NCBI RefSeq assembly: GCF_015209725.1
Contig: NZ_CP063656.1
Location: forward strand, 2,401,001 to 2,465,000
Direction: 5' to 3'
DNA from: Lysobacter ciconiae
GTDB lineage: Bacteria > Pseudomonadota > Gammaproteobacteria > Xanthomonadales > Xanthomonadaceae
DNA length: 64,000 nucleotides
The translations under genes and the position numbers were made by a program. This document shows positions 37,704 through 46,577 of the stretch, piece by piece. Numbering within the stretch: the first letter of the stretch is position 1; each line of letters begins with the position of its first letter. A model generated the notes under the pieces. That model searched no databases. It was not told where the DNA came from and was given only the letters and a program-made list of their open reading frames with translations.

Positions 37704-37724
37704 GCGCTGCCGGATCTGAATGAC

Positions 37725-37753
37725 GAGGCCGCCTGAGGGCGGCTTCGTTGTTT
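37725..37753. terminator. Bidirectional terminator between CoA-transferase and the Mla-type operon
   Basis: GCCGCC (37728-37733), TGAG loop, GGCGGC (37738-37743), then TTCGTTGTTT. It lies 22 bases after the + strand subunit B stop and just downstream of the convergent minus-strand gene that ends at 37752. The T-rich side favours the + strand. Confidence 0.7.
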
Positions 37754-38429
37754 AGGTTGAGCGACCATGGGCATCCGTGCTGCCACTGGCCAGCACCCAA
37801 CCCACGATCTCGCCGGTCACCGCGTGCAGGGCTTGGTCGAACGCCTGCACCACGTCCTCGATCGAGGTAGTGGCGGTCGGCGCCTGCTGCAGGAACGTAC
37901 GCGACGCGACCACGCGCTGGCTGGCAATGTGCAGCAGCTTGGCGTTGACCTCGATCACCACCGTCGGCGGCGCCGCGGGCGCATCGTAATCGGATTCGAA
38001 GCGCCGCACTTCCAGCATCAGGCGGTACTGCGCGCTCATCCCGCTGCCCTGGCGCGCGACCGCGGCGATCCGCCCGGAGTCCTCCAAAGTGCGCAATATC
38101 GCGCCCTCAAGCATGTCGGTCGGGATTCGCGCCCAACTGGCGCCCTTGTAGATCTGCAACTCGTTGGCTGACGGACGCACGGCGATGCGCAGGCTGTCGC
38201 CGACCCGCGTTGCGTTCACCTTGGCCAGCGACAGCTGCCAGTCCACCCGCGGCCACGAAGGATCCGCCTGCACCCGCGGGTCAAGGTCGTACACCGTGGC
38301 CCGGTCGCGGGTGTTGTTGCCCAGCACCGAGCAGGCGGCCAGCAACAGGCACCCGAACAACAGCAGCGCGGTACGCACAGGGACAAGCCGGCCGTTGCGT
38401 GGGCGGGACGTGGTCGTGTTCGTGTTCAT
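37752..38429 (-). CDS. ABC-type transport auxiliary lipoprotein, PqiC-like
   Basis: 225 residues. A basic, Asn/Thr-rich leader is followed by a hydrophobic stretch and lipobox LAAC (Cys33). The domain with ATVYDLDPRVQ, WQLSLAKVNAT, YKGASWARIPTDMLEGAILRTLEDSGRIAAV and RLMLEVRRFESDYD matches the PqiC/DUF330 family, outer-membrane lipoproteins that cap MCE lipid-transport systems. ATG 38429 overlaps the mlaD stop by four bases. In E. coli Mla the third party is soluble MlaC; here a PqiC-type lipoprotein takes the last place in the operon. Confidence 0.87.
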   Translation of the reverse strand: MNTNTTTSRPRNGRLVPVRTALLLFGCLLLAACSVLGNNTRDRATVYDLDPRVQADPSWPRVDWQLSLAKVNATRVGDSLRIAVRPSANELQIYKGASWARIPTDMLEGAILRTLEDSGRIAAVARQGSGMSAQYRLMLEVRRFESDYDAPAAPPTVVIEVNAKLLHIASQRVVASRTFLQQAPTATTSIEDVVQAFDQALHAVTGEIVGWVLASGSTDAHGRST

Positions 38430-39352
38430 TCGGGTTCGAACTCCTTGAGCGAATCGCGGCCGAGCAGGTAGCGGGCCGGATTGCTGTCCAGGCGGTCGCT
38501 TACCCGGCGCAGGTCGCGCACCAGGCCGCGCAGCTCGCTCAGCGTCGGGCCAAGCTGGGACAATCCGTCGTTGGCGAAACTGTTGATTGCCGCGCGGTTG
38601 TCGTTGACGATGCCGTCGGCGCCGATGGCCGCCGAATCGAGGCGGGCCAGCGTGTGGTCCAGCCGCGCAACCAGTTGCGGCAGCTTGCTCACCAGCTCGC
38701 GGTCGATGCTCAGCACGGCGGTATTGGCGTTGCCGATGGTCGCTTCCAGCTTTTCGCTGGATGCGCGCGCATGGGTGATCAACGCCTTGAGGTCTTCGCG
38801 CTGGTCGGAGATCGCGCCCGTCAGCGTCTCGACGTTGGCCAGCGTGCGGGCAACGCTCTCCACGTTCTCCTCGCTCAACAACTGGTCCATACGCGCGACC
38901 AGTCGGTTGGCGGTATCGGCGATGTTCTGAAGCGCGGAGGCCTCGGTCTGGATGACCGGCGTCTCGCTCTTGTCCACGTCCACCAGCCGCGGGCTGGCCG
39001 GGTCGCCGCCGGTGAGCTGGATGATCGGGCTGCCGGTGATGCCGGTCATCGACATCTTGGCGCGCGTGTCGGTCTTCACCGGCGCGCTGGCCTGGACCTT
39101 GAGCGTGGCAATCACGCGGCGCGGGTCATCGGGGGCCAGGCGCAGCTTCTCCACGGTGCCCACCGAGATGCCGTTGTACTGCACGCTGCTGCCTTCGCTC
39201 ATGCCCGTGACCGGCTCGTTGAAGATCACGCGATAGCTCTGCCAGCTCTTGTCGGTCGAGTACTTGGCCGCCCACAGCGCAAAAAACAGCAGGAACAGCG
39301 TCATGACGATCGTAAACGCGCCGATCAGGACATAGTTGGCCTTGGTTTCCAT
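38426..39352 (-). CDS. mlaD: MCE-domain substrate-binding protein, MlaD-like
   Basis: 308 residues, longer than E. coli MlaD (183). One N-terminal membrane helix (about 7-28) precedes the MCE domain (about 38-120: YRVIFNEPVTGMSEGSSVQYNGISVGTVEKL, with TGITGSPIIQLTGG). A long helical C-terminal part follows (about 150-300, NIADTANRLVARMDQLL to LRGLVRDLRRVSDRL), as in PqiB/YebT-like tunnel formers. The ATG shares one base with the mlaF stop (TGATG). It carries phospholipid across the periplasm as a hexameric ring. Confidence 0.9.
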   Translation of the reverse strand: METKANYVLIGAFTIVMTLFLLFFALWAAKYSTDKSWQSYRVIFNEPVTGMSEGSSVQYNGISVGTVEKLRLAPDDPRRVIATLKVQASAPVKTDTRAKMSMTGITGSPIIQLTGGDPASPRLVDVDKSETPVIQTEASALQNIADTANRLVARMDQLLSEENVESVARTLANVETLTGAISDQREDLKALITHARASSEKLEATIGNANTAVLSIDRELVSKLPQLVARLDHTLARLDSAAIGADGIVNDNRAAINSFANDGLSQLGPTLSELRGLVRDLRRVSDRLDSNPARYLLGRDSLKEFEPE

Positions 39353-40167
39353 CAGGGGACGACCTCGTTGAGCGGGCGGGCGGCCGAGCCGGCATCCTGC
39401 GCGGCGCGGGCCCGGGGGCCGTGGAAGTACTCACGCACCCACGGGTGCTCGCATTGTTCGATTTCCTCGATCGGGGCGCAGGCCACGACCTTGCCGTCTG
39501 CCAGCACGGCAATCCGGTCACATATAGCGTAAAGGGTGTCGAGGTCGTGAGTGATGAGGAACACGGTGAGCCCGAGCGCCTGCTGCAGGGTGCGGATCAG
39601 GCGATCGAAGGCGGCCGCGCCGATCGGATCCAGGCCGGCGGTGGGTTCGTCGAGGAACAGCAAAGGCGGATCCAGCGCCAGCGCACGCGCGACGCCGGCA
39701 CGCTTGCGCATGCCGCCCGACAGCTCGGACGGAAACTTCTCCAGCGCATCGCCTGGCAGTCCAGACAGTTTCACCTTGAGCAAGGCCAGCTCGTAGCGCA
39801 GCGAGTCTGACAGGTCGGGGCAGTACTCCTTCAGCGGCACCTCGACGTTCTCGCCCACCGTCAGCGAGGAGAACAACGCACCGTCCTGGAACAACACGCC
39901 GGTGTTCTGCTCGATATGCCTGCGCGTCCTGCTGTCGCTGCTGAGCGCGTCCACGCCCAACACCTCGATGCTGCCATCGTTGGGACGGCGCAGGCCAAGG
40001 ATGGAGCGCATCAGGACGGACTTGCCGGTGCCCGAGCCGCCGACGACGCCGAGGATCTCTCCGGGCATCACGTCCAGGTCGAGCCCGTCGTGTACCACCT
40101 GCGCACCGAAGCGGTTGACCAGCCCACGCACGCGAATGATCGGGCGGGGATCCGCGGCGGCCGTCAC
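39352..40167 (-). CDS. mlaF: Lipid-transport ABC ATPase, MlaF-like
   Basis: 271 residues from GTG 40167, which overlaps the mlaE stop (GTGA). This start is favoured because the frame upstream of it lies wholly within mlaE. Walker A is GGSGTGKS, the signature LSGGMRKR (SGG-MRKR is typical of MlaF rather than the usual SGGQ) and Walker B LLFLDEPTAGLD; the H-loop is ITHDLD. It powers the MlaE permease. Confidence 0.93.
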   Translation of the reverse strand: MTAAADPRPIIRVRGLVNRFGAQVVHDGLDLDVMPGEILGVVGGSGTGKSVLMRSILGLRRPNDGSIEVLGVDALSSDSRTRRHIEQNTGVLFQDGALFSSLTVGENVEVPLKEYCPDLSDSLRYELALLKVKLSGLPGDALEKFPSELSGGMRKRAGVARALALDPPLLFLDEPTAGLDPIGAAAFDRLIRTLQQALGLTVFLITHDLDTLYAICDRIAVLADGKVVACAPIEEIEQCEHPWVREYFHGPRARAAQDAGSAARPLNEVVP

Positions 40168-41282
40168 CAGCCCATCTCCATCAGCCAGATCGCAAAGAAC
40201 GCGTCCAGCACGATCACCAGCGAGATCGACTGCACGACGCTGGAGGTGGTGCGCTCGCCCAGCGATTGCGCGGTGCCCTTCACCTGCAGGCCTTCCAGGC
40301 AGCCGATCAGGCTGATGACCAGCGCAAACACCGGCGCCTTGCCCAGCCCGACCCACAGGTGCTTCAGCGACATCGTGTCCTGCATCCGCGCCAGGTATTG
40401 CTGCGGCGGAATGTCCAGATTGAACGCACCGACCGTCAGCCCGCCCAGCAAGCCCGCCATCATCGCCACAAAGGTCAGCAGCGGCAGGGTGACCAGCAGC
40501 GCGAGGACCCGCGGAATCACCAGCAGGTCGACCGGATCCAGTCCCAGGGTGCGCATGGCGTCGACCTCCTCGCGGCCGACCATGGCGCCGATCTGGGCGG
40601 TGAACGCACTGGCGGTTCGGCCGGCCAGGATGATCGCGGTCAGCAACACGCCGAACTCGCGCAGGAACGCGATGCTCACCAGCTCGACCACAAAGATCGT
40701 GGCGCCGAAGTCACGCAGCACGTTCGCGCCGAGAAACGCGACCACCGCGCCGACCAGGAAACACAGCAGCGCCACCAGTGGCACCGCGTCCAGTCCCACC
40801 TGCTCCATGTGGAAGACGGTGGCGGTGGGACGGAACCGCCTGGGGTCGCGGACCAGCCGCAGCATCTTGACCAGCACCTCGCCGAAAAACCCCAGCAGCG
40901 CGCGCGCCTCTCGCCAATTGCCGGCCACGGCCCGGCCCAGCCGTGCCAGCGCCTCGCGCACGCCGAACTCGCGCGGACGTGGCAACCGCTCATCGGTGAC
41001 GTCGTCGATGACTGCAACGAGCGCGCGGTGGTCGGGATGGAATTCAAACGCCTGGAAGTCGACCCCACGCTCGCGTGCGAAGCGCAGCAACTGCAGCACC
41101 CCCAGCGAATCGAGCCGGTCCACGCCAGTGGCATCCAGCGCGCGAGTGTCCTCGGGCATGGATGCCAATTGATCGCCGACCGCCTGCGCCTGCTCGATCG
41201 TCCACTGGCCGGCGAGCACCTGGCGACCGGCGTCGCGGTCATCGGGGGCGAAGCTCGGTGGCGAAGGGTCGGATGCACTCAT
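40164..41282 (-). CDS. mlaE: STAS-MlaE fusion permease
   Basis: 372 residues from ATG 41282 (MSASDPSPPS); E. coli MlaE is about 260. Residues about 25-105 form a STAS domain (RQVLAGQWTIEQAQAVGDQL, ALDATGVDRLDSLGVLQLLRF), the role played by separate MlaB in E. coli. The rest is the MlaE/YrbE permease with about five to six membrane segments and the ATPase-coupling part AQIGAMVGREEVDAMRTLGLDPVDLLVIPRVLALL. First gene of the four-gene operon; all junctions overlap. Confidence 0.92.
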   Translation of the reverse strand: MSASDPSPPSFAPDDRDAGRQVLAGQWTIEQAQAVGDQLASMPEDTRALDATGVDRLDSLGVLQLLRFARERGVDFQAFEFHPDHRALVAVIDDVTDERLPRPREFGVREALARLGRAVAGNWREARALLGFFGEVLVKMLRLVRDPRRFRPTATVFHMEQVGLDAVPLVALLCFLVGAVVAFLGANVLRDFGATIFVVELVSIAFLREFGVLLTAIILAGRTASAFTAQIGAMVGREEVDAMRTLGLDPVDLLVIPRVLALLVTLPLLTFVAMMAGLLGGLTVGAFNLDIPPQQYLARMQDTMSLKHLWVGLGKAPVFALVISLIGCLEGLQVKGTAQSLGERTTSSVVQSISLVIVLDAFFAIWLMEMGW

Positions 41283-41353
41283 GGGTGATCGAAGGATACA
41301 TGCGCGACCCATGCACGGCGCGTCGTCCCGGGCCCGCGTGCGATCCTAGCGGG

Positions 41354-42625
41354 ATGATCAGTACGTCTTCGCACGCCACCGCCACCATCCCGCTGAGCAA
41401 CGCCAGCTATCCGGACCGCATCGCCTTCATGGTCGAGCTCGCCGAGCGCCTGCATCTGTACGGCACCACCGCCCAGCGCCTGGAAGGCGCGTTGCTCTCA
41501 GTCGCCGATCGCCTGCGCGTCGAGTGCGAGCCCTGGGTCAGCCCGACGGCCCTGATCATGTCCTTCAGCGATCCGCAGCAGCTGCCGGGGCACAGCGACA
41601 TCACCCGCGTGATCCGCCTGCCTCCGGGAGACACCGACCTGCAGCGCCTGGTCGAGACGGACCGCATCGCCGAGGCGGTCATTGCCGGCGAGATGGGATT
41701 GGCGGCCGCCTTCGAGGCGCTGAGCGAGTTGGACACGCCGCCCTCGCGCTGGGCCCAGGCCCTGCAGGTCATGGCTTTCGGCCTCGTGGCAGCGGCGGTG
41801 GGTGGACTGCTGCGCCTGCCCTGGCTGGATATCGCGGTGGCCGGATTCAACGGCGTGCTGATCGGTGTCCTGACCCTGCTGGGGGCGTCCCGACCGCGTT
41901 TGCGCGAAGCCTCCGACGCGCTGCTGGCGATGGTCGCCACGCTGGTGGTCGTGCTGGTGGCGACCTTCGTCGCGCCGCTCAACCAGAACACGGTGATCAT
42001 CGCTTCGCTGATCGTGTTGCTGCCGGGTCTCTCGCTGACCAACGCCATGAACGAGTTGACCAGCCAGCACCTGGTGTCCGGCACGGCGCGCGCGGCCGGA
42101 GCGCTATCGACCGTGCTCAAGTTGACGCTGGGGACGGTCATTGCACTCTACATGGCGCACCTGGTCGGTCTGGAGCCCGCCGTGCGCGCACTGCGACCCC
42201 AGCCACCATGGGTGGAATGGCCGGCACTGGCGGCCGCGTCACTGGCTTTTGCGGTGCTGTTCCGGGCGCACGTGCGCGATTACCCGCTGGTGATGATTTC
42301 CGCCGCGACGGGTTATCTGATCTCGCGCTATGGAGGGCTGGCCTGGGGCAGCCCGGTCGGAATCTTCCTGGCCGCGCTGGTATTGACGGTGGCGGGAAAC
42401 GGGTATGCGCGTTGGTTTGACCGCCCCGGCGCGCTGGTCCGGGTGCCGGGAATCATCCTTCTGTTGCCGGGCAGCGTCAGCCTGCGCGGAATGATGGACT
42501 TGGTCCAGCGTCAGGACGTGGGTGTGGGACAGGATGCGCTGATGGCGGTGGTAAACATCCTGTTGGCGGTCATCGCCGGGTTGTTGTTTGGCAACCTGCT
42601 GCTGCCAACCCGCAGGAACCTGTAG
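41354..42625 (+). CDS. ThrE-family (DUF1212/DUF3815) threonine/serine exporter
   Basis: 423 residues from ATG 41354. The cytosolic N-terminal DUF1212-type domain (FMVELAERLHLYGTTAQRLEGALLSVADRL, REVECEPW-like region, SPTALIMSF) is followed by about ten membrane segments, with NQNTVIIASLIVLLPGLSLTNAMNELTSQHLVSGTARAAGA as the conserved core. The C-terminal DUF3815-like half (VRVPGIILLLPGSVSLRGM) is present in the same chain, as in Corynebacterium ThrE. The substrate is inferred. It is divergent from mlaE over 71 bases. Confidence 0.87.
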   Translation: MISTSSHATATIPLSNASYPDRIAFMVELAERLHLYGTTAQRLEGALLSVADRLRVECEPWVSPTALIMSFSDPQQLPGHSDITRVIRLPPGDTDLQRLVETDRIAEAVIAGEMGLAAAFEALSELDTPPSRWAQALQVMAFGLVAAAVGGLLRLPWLDIAVAGFNGVLIGVLTLLGASRPRLREASDALLAMVATLVVVLVATFVAPLNQNTVIIASLIVLLPGLSLTNAMNELTSQHLVSGTARAAGALSTVLKLTLGTVIALYMAHLVGLEPAVRALRPQPPWVEWPALAAASLAFAVLFRAHVRDYPLVMISAATGYLISRYGGLAWGSPVGIFLAALVLTVAGNGYARWFDRPGALVRVPGIILLLPGSVSLRGMMDLVQRQDVGVGQDALMAVVNILLAVIAGLLFGNLLLPTRRNL

Positions 42626-42629
42626 AAAA

Positions 42630-42660
42630 TCGAAAAGAAAACGCCGGCATTCGCCGGCGC
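42630..42660 (-). terminator. Terminator of the H-NS-like gene
   Basis: On the minus strand a seven-pair stem CGCCGGC/GCCGGCG with GAAT loop (42642-42659 region) is followed by TTTTCTTTTCGATTTTC, a good rho-independent terminator for the gene at 42712. A second perfect hairpin, CTCCGGCG (42668-42675), CAT loop, CGCCGGAG (42679-42686), lies between and could help terminate the convergent exporter gene. Confidence 0.75.
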
Positions 42661-42711
42661 TTCCCTGCTCCGGCGCATCGCCGGAGAAGCTCGATCCAGT
42701 GCGTCCCGGCA

Positions 42712-43089
42712 TCAAGCCTCGGGGTTGATCAGGAACTCGTCGCGGTTGCGGCCGGCATCGGTGAAGGCGGTCAACCAGCGTGGCTGGCGGCCGCGGCCGG
42801 TCCAGGTCTCGTTGGCGTTTTCGGGATTGCGGTACTTTGGCGCGACCTTGCCGGTGGTCTTGCGCGCTTTACGCGGCGCACTGGCGCGGGCACGTGGTTC
42901 AGCCGCCGCGGCACCGCCTGCGCCGAACAGCTCGGCAATCGTATAGCCCTCGCTCTTCGCCGCCTGCATCACACGCTTGCGCGCCTGGGTAATGGGCTTG
43001 CGCTTGCTCAGCGTGGTTTTGCGCTTCTTCGCCTCGTTGATCAGCGCGGTGAGTTCTTTCGCTGACAGGGATTCAATATCGACTGACAT
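42712..43089 (-). CDS. H-NS-like nucleoid-associated protein
   Basis: 125 residues from ATG 43089 with GGAG about ten bases upstream. An N-terminal helical oligomerisation segment (SVDIESLSAKELTALINEAKKRK) leads to a basic linker and the C-terminal DNA-binding domain KYRNPENANETWTGRGRQPRWLTAF. GRGRQPRW is the AT-hook-like core of the H-NS/BpH3/XrvA group. Such proteins silence AT-rich, often foreign, DNA, so this one could act on the glycan locus downstream; that is inference. It has its own promoter and terminator. Confidence 0.9.
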   Translation of the reverse strand: MSVDIESLSAKELTALINEAKKRKTTLSKRKPITQARKRVMQAAKSEGYTIAELFGAGGAAAAEPRARASAPRKARKTTGKVAPKYRNPENANETWTGRGRQPRWLTAFTDAGRNRDEFLINPEA

Positions 43090-43142
43090 GGGGGATTCTC
43101 CGGGAATTGGTGAAACTCGGCCGTGGCACGGCCGGCGAGCCA

Positions 43143-43171
43143 ATACTAGGCCGGCGAGCGGAGTTAGTAAA
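43143..43171 (-). promoter_or_regulatory. Putative sigma70 promoter of the H-NS-like gene
   Basis: On the minus strand TTTACT (-35, 43166-43171) and TAGTAT (-10, 43143-43148) are separated by exactly 17 bases; each matches consensus at four of six positions. It stands in a locally AT-richer patch 54 bases upstream of the start codon. Confidence 0.5.
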
Positions 43172-43236
43172 CGCTGACTATTATCCCGGCCGGCCCGGCA
43201 TTCATTTACTTGCCCCCAGGTTTGCCCAATGAGCGA

Positions 43237-44940
43237 TCAAGCACTGGCACCGATCCGCATCAGCAACGCCTCCAGCCCGATATTTTCGGACGCCTCGGCC
43301 AGTCGATGCCGGTATTCGAAGGTACCGGCGACAATGCCGCGCTCGGAAACCACGATCCGGTGCGGAATGCCAATCAGCTCCATATCGGCGAACATCGCCC
43401 CGGGACGCAAACCGCGATCATCCATTGCCGCTTCGATGCCCATTCCAAGCAATTGACGGTGCAGCGCTTCAGCCGCGACCACCACCGCCGGGTCTTTTTT
43501 CGGATTGATGATGCAGATCACCACCTGCCACGGCGCCATCGCCTCGGGCCAGACGATCCCGTTGGCGTCGTGGTTCTGCTCGATCGCGGCGGCGACGATG
43601 CGCGACACGCCCACCCCGTAACAGCCCATGGTCGGCGTCACGGCCTTGCCATTGGCGTCCTGCACCGTGCAATCCATGGCCGCGGCATATGTGCGGCCGA
43701 GTTGGAAGATGTGGCCCACCTCGATACCCCGGGCAATCTGCAGTCTGCCACTGCCGTCGGGCGACGGGTCGCCAGCGACCACATTTCGGATATCGGCCAC
43801 CGCATCGGGTTCCGGGAGGTCGCGGCCCCAATTGACCCCGGCCAGATGAAACCCCTTTTCATTGGCGCCAAGGACGAAGTCGGTCATTGCCGCCACGCTG
43901 CGGTCGGCGATGACGTGCACCCGTTTGAGCGGCTTCACCGGGCCAATGAAGCCAGGCTCCGTGCCGAGGTTCTCGAGAATCTCGACCTCCGTCGCCATCC
44001 GGTAGTCGGCCAGTCCGGGAAGCTTGGCCAGCTTGATCTCGTTGATCTGGTGGTCGCCGCGCACGAGCGCGAGAACGAAGCCCTGCTCCCCGATCACGGC
44101 AACGGACTTCACGGTGCGCTCCAGTCCGACTTTCAGCAGTTCCGCCACTGCCTCGCAGGTGCGCTGATACGGGGTTTCCACCCGGGTCATGTTCTCGCCG
44201 GCGGCCGCACGCGAACCCGGCGCCAGCGCTTCGGCCAGCTCGACATTGGCGGCATAACCGGAGGCATCGGAGAACGCGATCGCATCCTCACCGGATGCGG
44301 CGAGCACATGGAACTCGTGCGAGGCGCTGCCGCCGATCGCGCCGGTATCGGCAAACACCGCGCGGAACTCCAACCCCAGTCGGGTGAATATGCGGTTGTA
44401 TGCCTCGTGCATCACCTCGTACTGGCGGTCCAGGTCGGCGTCATCGAGATGAAAGGAGTAGGCGTCCTTCATCAGGAACTCGCGCGCGCGCATGACGCCG
44501 AAACGCGGCCGGATCTCATCGCGGAATTTGGTCTGGATCTGGTAGAAACACGCGGGCAGCTGTTTGTAGCTGGCCAACTCCTGGCGCGCGAAATCGGTAA
44601 TGACTTCCTCGTGGGTCGGGCCATAGCAGTACCAGGCTTCCTTGCGGTCCTGGATCTTCAGTAACTGGCCGCCAAATTTTTCCCAGCGCCCGGTTTCCTC
44701 CCACAGCTCACGCGGCTGCACGGCGGGCATCAGCATCTCGATCGCACCGGCGGCGTCCATCTCCTCGCGGACCACGCGCTCGACCTTGCGCAGCACGCGC
44801 AGGCCCAGCGGCGTCCAGGTGTACAGGCCGGAGGCCAGCTTGCGGATCATCCCGGCCTTGAGCATCAGCTTGTGGCTGATGATTTCCGCCTCGGCGGGGA
44901 CTTCCTTGCTGGTGTGGAGATGGAATTGCGAGAGGCGCAT
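43237..44940 (-). CDS. proS: Prolyl-tRNA synthetase (bacterial type with editing domain)
   Basis: 567 residues, the length of E. coli-type ProS. Class II motif 2 is QIQTKFRDEIRPRFGVMRAREFLMKDAYSF-like, and motif 3 is CYGVGVSRIVAAAIEQNHD. The INS editing domain (about 230-390) lies between motifs 2 and 3. The C-terminal anticodon-binding domain ends the protein. It charges tRNA-Pro. It is separated by 67 bases from manC upstream on the same strand. Confidence 0.97.
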   Translation of the reverse strand: MRLSQFHLHTSKEVPAEAEIISHKLMLKAGMIRKLASGLYTWTPLGLRVLRKVERVVREEMDAAGAIEMLMPAVQPRELWEETGRWEKFGGQLLKIQDRKEAWYCYGPTHEEVITDFARQELASYKQLPACFYQIQTKFRDEIRPRFGVMRAREFLMKDAYSFHLDDADLDRQYEVMHEAYNRIFTRLGLEFRAVFADTGAIGGSASHEFHVLAASGEDAIAFSDASGYAANVELAEALAPGSRAAAGENMTRVETPYQRTCEAVAELLKVGLERTVKSVAVIGEQGFVLALVRGDHQINEIKLAKLPGLADYRMATEVEILENLGTEPGFIGPVKPLKRVHVIADRSVAAMTDFVLGANEKGFHLAGVNWGRDLPEPDAVADIRNVVAGDPSPDGSGRLQIARGIEVGHIFQLGRTYAAAMDCTVQDANGKAVTPTMGCYGVGVSRIVAAAIEQNHDANGIVWPEAMAPWQVVICIINPKKDPAVVVAAEALHRQLLGMGIEAAMDDRGLRPGAMFADMELIGIPHRIVVSERGIVAGTFEYRHRLAEASENIGLEALLMRIGASA

Positions 44941-45007
44941 GGCGGAACCGGCAGAATGGTCGGGCGCCTATTCTGCCTCAGTGCGCCCGGTACCGGCCGA
45001 CCTGCGT

Positions 45008-46420
45008 TCAGGACCGGCCGTACACGTCCTCCAGGCGGACGATGTCGTCTTCGCCCAGGTAACTGCCCGACTGCACCTCGATCAACTCGACCGGCTCGGT
45101 GCCGCGATTGCGCAGCCGGTGCACGCTGCCCAGCGGAATGAAGGTGCTCTCGTTTTCGTTCAGGTCGAACACGCGCTCGCCGCAGGTCACCTCGGCGGTG
45201 CCCGACACCACCACCCAGTGCTCCGCGCGGTGCCGGTGTTTCTGCAGGCTCAGCGCCGCGCCGGGCTTGACCACGATGCGCTTGACCTGGAAACGCTCGC
45301 CCACGCCGATGGAGTCGTAGCTGCCCCACGGCCGATAGACCTTGCGATGGAACAGGTGCTCGCTGCGCCCGGCCGCTTTGAGCCGGTCGACCACGAGTTT
45401 CACGTCCTGGACCCGGTCCTTGCGCGCCACCAGCGTGGCGTCCGGCGTATCGATGATGATGAGATCCTCGACGCCGATGGTTGCAATCAGGCGACGTTCG
45501 GAGGCCTTCACCAGACTGCCAGTGGTATCCACCGAGATCACGTCGCCTTCCTGACGGTTGCCGTCGGCGTCGTGCTCGGCGACCGACCACAACGACGACC
45601 ACGAGCCGATGTCGCTCCAGCCGCAACTGACCGGTACAACGGCGGCGCGATCGGTTTTCTCCATGACCGCGTAGTCGATGGAGTCACTGGGACTGGCCGC
45701 GAAGGCGGTCTCGTCGATCCGGATGAAATCCAGGTCGCTGGAGGCCTTCCCCCACGCACGCTCGACTGCACCGACGATCGCTGGAGCATGCCGCGCAAGC
45801 TCGTCCAGATAGCCTTGGGCACTGAACAGGAACATTCCCGAGTTCCAGGCGTAGCCGCCGGCGTCCAGATACTCCTGCGCGGTTTCCAGATCGGGCTTTT
45901 CCACGAACCGGTCGATGCGATAGCCGTCGGCCCCCAGCGCGTCACCCTGACGGATGTAGCCGTAACCGGTTTCCGCGTAGTCCGGCGTGATACCGAAGGC
46001 GACCAGCCAGGCCTGTTCGGCCAAAGACAGCGCGCGGCCGACGGCGTCGCGAAACGCCGCCTCGTCCTCGATCAGGTGATCGGCCGGCATCACCAGCAAG
46101 GTGGCATCCGGGTCCGAGCGCAGCGCCTGCATCGCCGCCAGCGCGATCGCCGGCGCGGTATTACGTGCCACCGGCTCCAGGACAATGCCGCCATTGCCCA
46201 TCGCGACTGCCTGCAACTGCTCGCCGACCATGAACCGGTGCAGCTGGCTGCAGACCGTTATCGGCGCTTGCACACCGGGCAAGCGGCTAGCGCGCAGGAC
46301 CGTCTCCTGGTACAGCGAGCGCTCGCCGATCAGGGTCAGGAACTGCTTGGGCTGGTTCTGCCGCGACAGCGGCCACAGGCGGGTACCACTGCCGCCGCTG
46401 AGAACGACCGGATGTAGCAT
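45008..46420 (-). CDS. manC: Mannose-1-phosphate guanylyltransferase / mannose-6-phosphate isomerase
   Basis: 470 residues, type II bifunctional enzyme (XanB/AlgA/ManC). The nucleotidyltransferase signature is LSGGSGTRLWPLSRQNQPKQFL at the N-terminus. The C-terminal cupin carries the isomerase site: RPWGSYDSIGVGERFQVKRI and QKHRHRAEHWVVVSGTAEV. It provides GDP-mannose for LPS and exopolysaccharide. AAAGGAA lies before ATG 46420. It diverges from etfB over about 157 bases. Confidence 0.95.
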   Translation of the reverse strand: MLHPVVLSGGSGTRLWPLSRQNQPKQFLTLIGERSLYQETVLRASRLPGVQAPITVCSQLHRFMVGEQLQAVAMGNGGIVLEPVARNTAPAIALAAMQALRSDPDATLLVMPADHLIEDEAAFRDAVGRALSLAEQAWLVAFGITPDYAETGYGYIRQGDALGADGYRIDRFVEKPDLETAQEYLDAGGYAWNSGMFLFSAQGYLDELARHAPAIVGAVERAWGKASSDLDFIRIDETAFAASPSDSIDYAVMEKTDRAAVVPVSCGWSDIGSWSSLWSVAEHDADGNRQEGDVISVDTTGSLVKASERRLIATIGVEDLIIIDTPDATLVARKDRVQDVKLVVDRLKAAGRSEHLFHRKVYRPWGSYDSIGVGERFQVKRIVVKPGAALSLQKHRHRAEHWVVVSGTAEVTCGERVFDLNENESTFIPLGSVHRLRNRGTEPVELIEVQSGSYLGEDDIVRLEDVYGRS

Positions 46421-46577
46421 GCCAATTCCTTTGGATTGAACCGGGACAGAATAGCTCGTCAGACGAGGCGGCGGAGGCCCCGCTCGGATAGAATGGGCGT
46501 TCTTTCGGCCCGTGATCCACGATGTTCCGGACCCGGCCGCAGACGTACTACAGACTCATCAAGGACTCCCCACAACG

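Noticed and set aside
46489..46494. TAGAAT as -10 box of etfB
   Set aside because: Good match alone, but no -35 hexamer at 16-18 bases; not listed as a feature.
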